Assembly: GCA_036563895.1 (NCBI GenBank)
Contig: DATCLN010000037.1
Coordinates: forward strand, 1-40,013
Direction: 5' to 3'
DNA from: ZCTH02-B3 sp036563895
GTDB lineage: Bacteria; Bacillota; Bacilli; Paenibacillales; Paenibacillaceae
DNA: 40,013 nucleotides
Position 1 is the stretch's first letter, and each line of letters starts with the position of its first letter. A program made the translations under genes and the position numbers. A model generated the notes under the pieces. It saw only the letters and a list, made by a program, of their open reading frames with translations. It had not been told where the DNA came from and ran no database searches. This document shows positions 24,074 through 30,347 of this stretch, one piece after another.

Positions 24074-25381
24074 ATGGATGCGGAAAAAGGGATTTGGAAC
24101 GAAAACGACTTCAAGGCCCAATTTCAATCCCGTTTGCTGACTCTGCTGATCCAGAAGCACGAATCCGGCAAATCGTTCGTCACCGGCGAACCTTCCCGGC
24201 GGCGCCCCCGCGTGTCGCTGCGCAGCGGCCCGTTCCAGGCGGATTACGAAGACGAAATGGATTTCCGCAAAAGGGAATGGATGCACGAGGTCGTTCTGGA
24301 CCTGCACCGGATGGGCGTCGTGGAATATGAATGGGCGAAATTCCGGGAAGGCAGGGAAATGGTCGGGGTGCGCCTGGTGCCCGAGCGGGTTTCCCTGGCT
24401 TACAGCCTCGCGGGGATTGAACCCAAGGAGCGGAAGTTGCAGAAGCTGGAGCAAATTTTGTCTCCGCTGCTGCATCATCCCTGGGCGTGGGTAGCCGAAT
24501 GGGCCGCGAAATCGGTCAAGGTGTTGCGCGAACGCAAAGCCGCGGGACTTGACCTGGATGATCCGGACGGGTATGCGCGTCTGGTTCGGGTCCTTGCGGA
24601 ACTGCCGAACCTGGAAGACGAGGTGCCCAAGCGCATCCTTAGCCAGCGGTTGTTTCAGGACACCAAAACCTTTGAACGTCTGGTGGAGCGGCGTCTGGTT
24701 CATCTGATCCGTTCCTGTTCGGGGCTGGAATACGAATCGGATCAGGAAGCCCTGGCCAGCGTCGGGATCGCGGACCATCCCGAAAACGTGCTGATATCCG
24801 GCAACATTCGGGTTCGCTTGAGCAATGGCGAAGAGGTATCCCTCGACGCCTTTGACGGCGGAGTGGGGTTGTCACGGGAAACGGTGCGCCGCATGGACAT
24901 CATCGATCTTCCGGTGGAGCGAATGGTTACCGTCGAAAATTTGACCGCCTGGCACCGATGGGTGGCCGAGCGGAAAAATGCGTGCGAAGTCGTGATTTAC
25001 ACCGGCGGATTTCCGAATCGCTCCGTTCAACGGTTGTTCCGAAAAATCGCGGATTGTTTGAGCCAACAGAACGTTCTATTGCCGATTTTCCATTGGGGCG
25101 ACATGGATGTGGGCGGAATCCGCATTTTCGAATTCATTCGGGAGCATTTTTTTTCAAATCTTGAACCTTTGTGGATGGATGAAAAGACGTTTTTGCGTCA
25201 TGCGGATTCCGGTGTTCCGGTCAGCCGCGCCTATCAGGCGAAAATCCGCGAAATGCTCGCCGACGGCCGGTTCGCCCGCTGGCACGGACTGCTTGGACTC
25301 ATGCTATCCCACGGGAAACGCGTCGAACAGGAAAGCCTGGATGTGAAGGAACTTTTGCCGGACGGGAGCGTCGCGCCATGA
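24074..25381 (+). CDS. jetD: Wadjet JetD (TOPRIM-domain nuclease, DUF3322/DUF2220)
   Basis: A 435-residue protein, the nuclease that cleaves circular DNA in the Wadjet complex. The N-terminal arm domain (about 1-200) matches DUF3322. The C-terminal TOPRIM-like domain shows the catalytic Glu in VTVENLTAW and the acidic D-x-D of HWGDMDVGG, followed by RIFEFIRE. ATG 24074 has AAGGAG 12 bases upstream; the adjoining TTG 24071 is an alternative. The frame is intact, unlike jetA and jetC. Its stop overlaps the ATG of the pseudouridine synthase gene (ATGA). Confidence 0.87.
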   Translation: MDAEKGIWNENDFKAQFQSRLLTLLIQKHESGKSFVTGEPSRRRPRVSLRSGPFQADYEDEMDFRKREWMHEVVLDLHRMGVVEYEWAKFREGREMVGVRLVPERVSLAYSLAGIEPKERKLQKLEQILSPLLHHPWAWVAEWAAKSVKVLRERKAAGLDLDDPDGYARLVRVLAELPNLEDEVPKRILSQRLFQDTKTFERLVERRLVHLIRSCSGLEYESDQEALASVGIADHPENVLISGNIRVRLSNGEEVSLDAFDGGVGLSRETVRRMDIIDLPVERMVTVENLTAWHRWVAERKNACEVVIYTGGFPNRSVQRLFRKIADCLSQQNVLLPIFHWGDMDVGGIRIFEFIREHFFSNLEPLWMDEKTFLRHADSGVPVSRAYQAKIREMLADGRFARWHGLLGLMLSHGKRVEQESLDVKELLPDGSVAP

Positions 25382-26478
25382 TCACGAGACGAATCACCGG
25401 GACGGAACAGGGCAAACGGCTTCACCGGTATTTGCGGACCCTGATGCCGAACCTTCCCCTGGGACAACTTTACGGCATGATCGACCAGGGCCGGGTGCGC
25501 ATCAACGGCAAACGCAAGAAAAACCCCAACTATGAGCTGGCCGCCGGGGATGAGCTCACCCTGCTGATGGACGAGGCGGATTTCGAGCGGGCGAGCCAGG
25601 GAAGCGGCCGGAAAAAGGCGAAATTCGCCGGCGTGCCCGGGCAGCTGGACATCGTGCACGAAGACGGCGAGCTGCTGGTCGTCTGCAAACCCGCCGGGCT
25701 GCTGACGCATCCCGACCGGTCCGAGTGGAAAAACACGCTGATCTCCCGCGTTCACGCCTACCTTTACCGCAAGGGGGAACTGGACAGCGCGCTTTTTATG
25801 CCGGCGACCGCCAACCGGCTGGACCGGAACACCAGCGGCCTTGTGCTCGTCGGCAAAACGGCGGGCATGCTGCACTTGCTGAACCGCTGGATCCAGAACC
25901 GTGAGCTGCGCAAATATTACCTGACCATCGTTCAGGGGCACCTCACGGGTGAAGGAACCATCGAGCGTCCTCTTCTGCGGGACGAGCGCGGCAATGTGAC
26001 GCGTGCTCTCGGAGACGGCCGACTCTCCCCGGGAGAAGGGAAAGGTAGAGCGGAAACCGCCGGCACCCGGACGGAGATCATCCCCGAAGAAGCCAAGGCG
26101 GCGACCACCCGGTATCGCGCCTTGGCCCACGCGGGAGGATGCACCCTGGTGGAGGCGGAGCTCGTCAGCGGGCGGACCCACCAGATCCGATCCCATTTCC
26201 AGAGCATCGGCCATCCGCTGCTCGGAGACCTCAAATACGGCGGCCGCCGTTTCGGCGACCTGAACCACCAGCTGTTGCACGCGTGGCGGATCGTCCTGCC
26301 GGACGGCCGGGAGTTTCGCGCCGCCCCGCCGCCGCGAATGCGCCGGACCATGGATGAGCTGGGCTTCAGGTGGAACCCGGATAAGAACTGGGCGGGGGCG
26401 GCGGTTGAGGCAGCGGCTCCTGAACGGCTCCAGAAGACGCAAGCCCATCGCTTGCCCGGACGCTTGCACGGGATATGA
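25378..26478 (+). CDS. RluA-family RNA pseudouridine synthase
   Basis: A 366-residue enzyme that turns uridine into pseudouridine in rRNA or tRNA. An S4-like RNA-binding domain (about 1-66, LYGMIDQGRVRINGKRKK) precedes the catalytic domain with D149 in ANRLDRNTSGLVL, plus VCKPAGLLTHP and RTHQIRSHFQSIGHPLLGDLKYGG. An insertion at about 215-240 (GEGKGRAETAGTRTEI) and a ~35-residue tail are not typical. Which base is modified (RluC/RluD-like or YlyB/YjbO-like) is unclear. It is coupled to jetD by a four-base overlap. Confidence 0.92.
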   Translation: MITRRITGTEQGKRLHRYLRTLMPNLPLGQLYGMIDQGRVRINGKRKKNPNYELAAGDELTLLMDEADFERASQGSGRKKAKFAGVPGQLDIVHEDGELLVVCKPAGLLTHPDRSEWKNTLISRVHAYLYRKGELDSALFMPATANRLDRNTSGLVLVGKTAGMLHLLNRWIQNRELRKYYLTIVQGHLTGEGTIERPLLRDERGNVTRALGDGRLSPGEGKGRAETAGTRTEIIPEEAKAATTRYRALAHAGGCTLVEAELVSGRTHQIRSHFQSIGHPLLGDLKYGGRRFGDLNHQLLHAWRIVLPDGREFRAAPPPRMRRTMDELGFRWNPDKNWAGAAVEAAAPERLQKTQAHRLPGRLHGI

Positions 26479-26501
26479 AGCTTCAAAGTCCTGTTTCGAG
26501 T

Positions 26502-26532
26502 CCTTTGCAATCTTATCCCTTTCACTCAGGAA
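26502..26532 (-). repeat. Dispersed 31-bp repeat, copy 3
   Basis: Inverted copy starting CCTTTGCAATCTTATCCC, with a few changes from the consensus (TTTCACTCAGGAA). Confidence 0.75.
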
Positions 26533-26569
26533 TTTGCCTTGTTCCAATGCGAGGGGCAACATTTGGGAC

Positions 26570-26598
26570 ATGCCGCTCAGTGGGAGCGGCATTTCTTA
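26570..26598 (+). terminator. Hairpin terminator-like structure after the pseudouridine synthase gene
   Basis: A 9-bp stem ATGCCGCTC / GAGCGGCAT with a five-base loop, followed by TTCTT. It would end the jet-pseudouridine synthase transcript. The T-tract is short. Confidence 0.55.
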
Positions 26599-26641
26599 TG
26601 GCCAGCCTGCGGAATCCCTTTCAGACGGCGGGGCGTTTTCC

Positions 26642-26672
26642 TTCCTGAGCGAATGGGAGCAGATTGCAAAGC
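26642..26672 (+). repeat. Dispersed 31-bp repeat, copy 4
   Basis: Direct copy: TTCCTGAGCGAATGGGAGC followed by AGATTGCAAAG. Confidence 0.8.
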
Positions 26673-26788
26673 CCCGGCAAAAGAGTGCGAATTCCTGTGA
26701 ATTGGCACAAGAAATGGTCTCAAGGTCGTCAGTTAAAAAGTGGAAAGGCAATTGAAGACTCCGTATGTCGATGATAAAAGGCATTCCG

Positions 26789-26819
26789 ATTCTGAGCGAA
26801 GGGGACAGGATTGCAAAGG
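26789..26819 (+). repeat. Dispersed 31-bp repeat, copy 5
   Basis: Direct copy with a base missing (TTCTGAGCGAAGGGGACAG then GATTGCAAAGG). It has no inverted partner nearby. Confidence 0.75.
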
Positions 26820-26860
26820 CTTGCGGGAAACGATCCACGGCAATAAGGTCCGGGTTCCCG

Positions 26861-26891
26861 TTCCTGAGCGAAGGGGAGCAGATTGCAAAGG
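26861..26891 (+). repeat. Dispersed 31-bp repeat, copy 6
   Basis: Direct, near-consensus copy (TTCCTGAGCGAAGGGGAGC then AGATTGCAAAGG), 72 bases after copy 5. The preceding CGGGTTCCCG resembles the sequence before copy 2. Confidence 0.8.
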
Positions 26892-27102
26892 AAACGCGGG
26901 ACCAGACCGTGGCAGGAGGTTTTGGGCACGCGGCGGGAAGCGATGGGCAGGAAGCGGAAAAGCGGCGGGCAGGTGGGCGGGCAAACGGCGGAAAGGCGGT
27001 GAATGACGGGGATGAAGCGGATGGCGGAAGCCTCCGCTTTTCTGTTAAAATGAACGGGGCACATTCGGCCCCGAAACAACGGGAAGAGGAGCGCAAAGCG
27101 GT
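26892..27102 (+). other. Gene-free stretch upstream of the DUF1361 gene
   Basis: The remainder of the 624-base gap after the pseudouridine synthase gene. It is purine-rich and GC-rich. It contains a weak hairpin AAGCGGA / TCCGCTT (27015-27021, 27033-27039) followed by TTTCT and an extended -10 box TGTTAAAAT (27043-27051). No coding region is convincing: frames through the repeats give only repeated short peptides. Confidence 0.5.
27043..27051 (+). promoter_or_regulatory. Extended -10 promoter element for the DUF1361 gene
   Basis: TG-T-TAAAAT, an extended -10 box without a clear -35. It would give a leader of about 45 bases before TTG 27103. Confidence 0.45.
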
Positions 27103-27792
27103 TTGAAAGGTTCCAATGCGGCCCCGCCGATCCGAGTCGTCACCCCCGTCTGGCTGGTCCTCGCCGGCGCTTCCATACTTTGCGTGGCGCTTCTGGAAAT
27201 CCGCTCGCAGCTGTGGGCCGTGCAGTCCTACCGTTTCATGATCTGGAATCTTTTTTTGGCCTGGCTGCCGCTACTGGCGGCGGGAGGAGCGGCCAGGCTG
27301 GCGAACCGGCCGGGCGCCTTGCGGAAAACGCTGCTGATCGCCTGCTGGCTGCTGTTGTTCCCGAACGCGCCCTATCTGGTGACCGACTGGATTCATCCGA
27401 TCATGAACGGTCGCTACCGCTGGGTGGATCAGACGTCCCTCATGCTGTGGACGGAAATCGTTCTGTTCGCCCTGTTTGCGTGGGTCGGTCTGATGCTCGG
27501 CTATCTGTCCATGCGGCTTGTCCACGAAATGATTCTTCGATCTCCCTTTCGCCCGGCCGGTTGGCCGTTTGTGGCGGCGGTTTCCTTTCTGGGCGGTTTC
27601 GGCGTCTACCTGGGGCGGTTCGCGCGGCTCAACAGCTGGGACGTGGTGCTTGACCCCCACGGGCTCAGGGAATCCGTCCTGGAAGGGCTGAGCGGCAAGG
27701 GGATCACGTTCTCGCTCCTGTTCGGCGCGGTGATCCTGACGGTCTACCTCTGTCTGTACGGGCTCGAAAGGCAAAAGGAAGAGGGAACGTAA
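27103..27792 (+). CDS. DUF1361 family integral membrane protein
   Basis: A 229-residue protein with about six hydrophobic segments. The family blocks LLFPNAPYLVTDWIH and GFGVYLGRFARLNSWDVV identify DUF1361, whose function is unknown. It starts at TTG 27103, with GAAGAGGA about 12 bases upstream; the ATG at 27116 is out of frame. It stands alone between a repeat-rich gap and a strong terminator. Confidence 0.85.
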   Translation: MKGSNAAPPIRVVTPVWLVLAGASILCVALLEIRSQLWAVQSYRFMIWNLFLAWLPLLAAGGAARLANRPGALRKTLLIACWLLLFPNAPYLVTDWIHPIMNGRYRWVDQTSLMLWTEIVLFALFAWVGLMLGYLSMRLVHEMILRSPFRPAGWPFVAAVSFLGGFGVYLGRFARLNSWDVVLDPHGLRESVLEGLSGKGITFSLLFGAVILTVYLCLYGLERQKEEGT

Positions 27793-27811
27793 ATCGCCCG
27801 GAAGAACCGAA

Positions 27812-27865
27812 AACCGGAGGCGGTCCCCACGCGAACGGCCTCCGGTTCGGGCGAGATGGGTTTTT
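27812..27865. terminator. Terminator after the DUF1361 gene, possibly bidirectional
   Basis: A 10-bp stem AACCGGAGGC (27812-27821) / GCCTCCGGTT (27838-27847) with a 16-base loop; a TTTTT run follows at 27861. The convergent yjcZ-like gene ends nearby, so it may serve both strands. Confidence 0.6.
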
Positions 27866-27875
27866 CCGGTCGGAT

Positions 27876-27965
27876 TCACCACGCGCGAAGAATGATGACC
27901 AGCAAAATGAACAGCACGAGAACGAAAGCCGCCGTCTTTCCGTACCCAGCGACAGAGTAGCTCAT
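27876..27965 (-). CDS. YjcZ-type small sporulation membrane peptide (29 aa)
   Basis: A very short gene: ATG 27965 has GGGAGGGAG at ideal spacing. The peptide is MSYSVAGYGK followed by a single hydrophobic helix (FVLVLFILLVIIL) and RAW. The MSY-G-Y start plus LFILLVII core is that of the YjcZ family, abundant in spore formers and linked to sporulation. It is too short for most gene finders. Exact function is not known. Confidence 0.75.
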   Translation of the reverse strand: MSYSVAGYGKTAAFVLVLFILLVIILRAW

Positions 27966-28088
27966 TCCCATCTCCCTCCCGGCACATGGAATGGCGTGAC
28001 GCCTGCAGGGGTGGTCACACCATTCATCCTATGCGGATTTGCCCCGTTGTCTTGTGCGTTTGTCCGAGCGGCGCCCGAAATCGGCCCG

Positions 28089-28394
28089 TCAGTCGGCGAA
28101 AAAAGGGTGAAGAAACCATTTCATTTCCTCCAGCTCGTCCACATGGAACACCTTGTTTTCCGGGTAAGGGGTGTAGACCAGCCCCGCTTTCCAGAACGCC
28201 GTGTAGGAGCCGCAGCGGGCGCAGAAGGCCGCCGTCTTCTCGTTGACGTAGTTGCACGGGTCATTCAGCAGGTCCCCCGCGTACATGCAGCGATTGACCA
28301 GCGGCGCGCCGCATCCGGTGCAGTAAAGGTCGTCTTTCATCCCCAGTTTTCCGCAGCGCACGCATTGCGGTCTTTCTTCTTTTCCGTTCGCCAT
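28089..28394 (-). CDS. Cysteine-rich zinc-ribbon protein of the gerP-like cluster
   Basis: A 101-residue protein with paired cysteines C11/C14, C25/C28 and C58/C61 plus C36 and C47, so it may hold two zinc sites. The C-terminal third is acidic/aromatic (HVDELEEMKWFLHPFF). I do not recognise a family. GGAGG precedes ATG 28394, which abuts the stop of the gerPC-like gene, so it is probably co-expressed during sporulation. Confidence 0.7.
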   Translation of the reverse strand: MANGKEERPQCVRCGKLGMKDDLYCTGCGAPLVNRCMYAGDLLNDPCNYVNEKTAAFCARCGSYTAFWKAGLVYTPYPENKVFHVDELEEMKWFLHPFFAD

Positions 28395-28727
28395 TTACAG
28401 ACCCTCCCGCGAAAAGTCCCGTCCGCCGTCTTCGGTGCCCATACCCGCGTGCCCTTCGATTTCCCCGGGCTCCGGCTGCTTCTTCAGCCATTCTTCCAGC
28501 TGCTTCGGGTCGGTGAGGGCGGTAAGCCCGACGTTCAGCGTGCCCGACAGGTCGCGCAGGTGAAGCTCCTGGATTTTATAGTGGATGTTGTCGATGTGCA
28601 CCGGTTTGAGCTGCCTAAGCAGGCGTTCCAGGATTTGCACCGTCCCTTCCAGCCGCGCCATTCTTTCTTCCAGCTGCCGGACGCGGTTTTCCAGGAAGCG
28701 CAAATAGGGAAAAGGATCGACGTACAC
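28395..28727 (-). CDS. gerPC: GerPC-like spore germination protein
   Basis: A 110-residue protein starting at GTG 28727, with AAGGAGGT seven bases upstream; ATG 28751 is also in frame and overlaps the previous stop. It begins YVDPFPYLRFLENRVRQLEERM, a coiled coil, and then has the GerPC block HIDNIHYKIQELHLRDLSGTLNVGLT. GerP proteins in the spore coat let germinants reach their receptors. It is shorter than the usual ~200-residue GerPC. Confidence 0.78.
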   Translation of the reverse strand: MYVDPFPYLRFLENRVRQLEERMARLEGTVQILERLLRQLKPVHIDNIHYKIQELHLRDLSGTLNVGLTALTDPKQLEEWLKKQPEPGEIEGHAGMGTEDGGRDFSREGL

Positions 28728-28747
28728 GGGCGTTACCTCCTTCGGCC

Positions 28748-28927
28748 TCATCCGCGGGGCGCGTCACCGCTGCCGCCGGTACCGGAAGCGCCGGAAGCGG
28801 AGGAGGCTTCCCGGTCCGTCTGGACCGTGTTGCGGCAGAGGATGGTTTTGCCGATATTCAGCGACCCCAGGTTGCAAATCACGTGAATCCGGATGGACGA
28901 GATGCGGATGTTCACCGCCGCTGTCAC
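28748..28927 (-). CDS. Small GerP-like protein (GerPB/GerPD type)
   Basis: A 59-residue frame from GTG 28927, or 55 residues from GTG 28915, which has a GGGGTG-like site. The peptide reads VNIRISSIRIHVICNLGSLNIGKTI and ends in a Ser/Gly-rich tail. The I-x-I-x-x-I...L-x-I-G pattern is that of small GerP strand proteins. It lies between the gerPA/F-like and gerPC-like genes and its stop overlaps the alternative ATG of gerPC. Too short for routine gene calling; family placement is tentative. Confidence 0.55.
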   Translation of the reverse strand: MTAAVNIRISSIRIHVICNLGSLNIGKTILCRNTVQTDREASSASGASGTGGSGDAPRG

Positions 28928-28961
28928 CCCATTTCCGGTTCGGCCGCCTGAAGGAATCGGA

Positions 28962-29171
28962 TCAGAAGCTGGGCTGGTCGAGAAAATCAGGGTCGTTGAC
29001 CTTGTTCAGCTGCCGCTGCGAAGTCAGGGAGGCGTCGCCGATGGACACGCTGCCGCCCACGCTTTTCTGGTTGACGCTGTGCCCTTTGTGCAGCGTGTTG
29101 CCGAAATTGACGGAGCCGTTGTTGAATACGCTCGAGATTTTGACGTTGAAGATGTTGTTCACCGTGGGCAT
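28962..29171 (-). CDS. GerPA/GerPF-like spore germination protein
   Basis: A 69-residue protein. ATG 29171 has GGAGG 8 bases upstream. MPTVNNIFNVKISSVFNNGSVNFGNT matches the start of GerPA/GerPF (V-x-N-F-G), followed by SVGGSVSIGDA. First gene of the gerP-like unit. GerPA and GerPF cannot be told apart here. Confidence 0.8.
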   Translation of the reverse strand: MPTVNNIFNVKISSVFNNGSVNFGNTLHKGHSVNQKSVGGSVSIGDASLTSQRQLNKVNDPDFLDQPSF

Positions 29172-29193
29172 GTTCCCAGCCTCCATCCCTTTC

Positions 29194-29243
29194 ATCATAT
29201 GGTCTGGGCGAATGAACCGTCACAGCCCGCCGGCGCATATACT
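29194..29243. promoter_or_regulatory. Divergent candidate sporulation (sigma-K/sigma-E type) promoters
   Basis: On the - strand, CATATGAT (29201-29194) lies about 17 bases after an AC dinucleotide. On the + strand, CATATACT (29236-29243) lies 17 bases after ACC (29216-29218). Both resemble mother-cell sigma factor -10 boxes (CATANNNT) and fit the spore genes on either side. Confidence 0.35.
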
Positions 29244-29281
29244 GGTTTGAACGGCAGGCGGACGAAAGCGGGGGAATCGGC

Positions 29282-29764
29282 ATGGACGATTTCCGGAACT
29301 GGGCGTCCCGGTCCTCACCCTGGGCGGACTGGGAAAAGTACCGGGAGTGGCTGGCGAGGCAGTTTCCCTGGGACATCGGGGCGCCGTGGGAAAAACTGAG
29401 GGATCCCGGGTGGCTGGACAAGTACGTGGAACAACTGCTGCGGGACGACGGGTTTCCGGAGCGGGAAGTCAAAACGGCGGCGCCGTCCGCAAATCCGTCG
29501 GTGGCCGTGTCGCGGCAGGCGAAACACGTCACGGTGACGATCCGCCTGCCCGCGCGGACCGACCTGCGCCGCCTGCGGCTGTACGCCTCGGCGGACTACC
29601 TGAAACTGACGGGGCTGCCGGATGCGGGAAGCCGGATCGTCCGGCTTCCGTGTCCCGTGATCCCCCGGTCGGGACGGGCCGTCCTCCGCGAGGGGCGGCT
29701 GTTTGTCCGCCTGCGCCGGCGTACCTCCGTTCCGGAAGAGGTGGAATTGTTTATCTCCGGCTGA
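29282..29764 (+). CDS. Hsp20/alpha-crystallin-like protein, possibly spore-associated (GerT/CotM-like)
   Basis: A 160-residue protein. The N-terminal ~65 residues are Trp-rich (NWASRSSPWADWEKYREWL) and unassigned. Residues about 80-158 look like an alpha-crystallin/CS beta-sandwich: HVTVTIRLPA...LRLYASADYLKLTGLP...LREGRLFVRLRRR. B. subtilis GerT and CotM are spore proteins of this fold, and the divergent gerP-like cluster points the same way. The match is weak and a general chaperone role is not excluded. Confidence 0.6.
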   Translation: MDDFRNWASRSSPWADWEKYREWLARQFPWDIGAPWEKLRDPGWLDKYVEQLLRDDGFPEREVKTAAPSANPSVAVSRQAKHVTVTIRLPARTDLRRLRLYASADYLKLTGLPDAGSRIVRLPCPVIPRSGRAVLREGRLFVRLRRRTSVPEEVELFISG

Positions 29765-29837
29765 ACCGGTATAATGGGAACCAAACGCGGACAATTCCCC
29801 GGGACTGGCAAAGGCGGGGCGCGAAGGAGGAAACCTG

Positions 29838-30044
29838 GTGGTCATCACGGACATATCGCATGTATCGCCCGCGTTTTTCATCACCGGGGCGATTTTTATT
29901 TTGCTGATCGGATCGCTGCTCAGCTGGGGCGTGCTGAGCTTTTTCCAGCAGAAGGTCAGGAAGGGGCTGTGGCTGCTGGCGGGAGCCGTGATCTCCCTGG
30001 CGGCCATGGTGTTTGTGTTCAACACATGGTTTCCCGAAGCCTGA
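29838..30044 (+). CDS. Small membrane protein with two transmembrane helices
   Basis: A 68-residue protein starting at GTG 29838, with AAGGAGG seven bases upstream. Two hydrophobic helices (about 11-34 and 44-63) are separated by a basic loop (QQKVRKG). Not recognised. It sits 24 bases before yidD and is probably co-transcribed. Confidence 0.6.
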   Translation: MVITDISHVSPAFFITGAIFILLIGSLLSWGVLSFFQQKVRKGLWLLAGAVISLAAMVFVFNTWFPEA

Positions 30045-30068
30045 CCGGGGGCAAGGAGGGGCGCCGCA

Positions 30069-30338
30069 ATGGTAAGCCGGGTGCTAATCGGTGCGCTTCG
30101 CTTTTACAAAAAGTTCATTTCGCCGCTGCTTCCGCCGAGATGCCGTTTCGCGCCCACCTGCTCCGTCTACGCCATGGAGGCGATCGAAACCCACGGCGCC
30201 CTGCTGGGTTCGTATTACGCGGTGCGCCGCCTCCTCAAATGCCATCCGTTCCACCCGGGCGGGTACGATCCGGTTCCGCCGCCCCGTCACCGGCGCGGCA
30301 GAGCCAAGGGCGAACGGGCTGAACAAGCAGGAAGGTGA
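30069..30338 (+). CDS. yidD: Membrane protein insertion efficiency factor YidD
   Basis: An 89-residue protein with the full YidD signature: FYKKFISPLLPPRCRFAPTCSVYA, then RRLLKCHPFHPGGYDPVP. YidD helps the YidC/Sec pathway insert membrane proteins and sits at the inner membrane through an amphipathic helix. A basic tail (RHRRGRAKGERA) follows. Usually found near rpmH-rnpA-yidC; here it precedes metG by nine bases instead. Confidence 0.93.
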   Translation: MVSRVLIGALRFYKKFISPLLPPRCRFAPTCSVYAMEAIETHGALLGSYYAVRRLLKCHPFHPGGYDPVPPPRHRRGRAKGERAEQAGR

Positions 30339-30347
30339 AGCGAGGAA

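Larger units (their letters stand above)
26502..26671. mobile_element. MITE-like unit bounded by two inverted dispersed repeats
   Basis: A 170-base unit. The left end is an inverted copy of the dispersed repeat (26502-26532) and the right end a direct copy (26642-26671), the same outward orientation as the ends of the insertion-sequence-like element at 13415-15018. No gene lies inside, only a hairpin. It could be a nonautonomous derivative moved by that transposase; no target duplication is evident. Confidence 0.5.

Noticed and set aside
26502..26891. Possible CRISPR array
   Set aside because: The copies face both ways, the spacing is irregular (about 109, 117 and 41 bases between copies), and no cas genes are present.
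26596..27096. 166-codon - strand frame with a repeated peptide (FAICSPSLR-like)
   Set aside because: The peptide repeat is simply the translated dispersed DNA repeat; there is no ribosome site or homology.
30339..30347. T-box leader for metG
   Set aside because: The gap after yidD is only nine bases, leaving no room for a leader.
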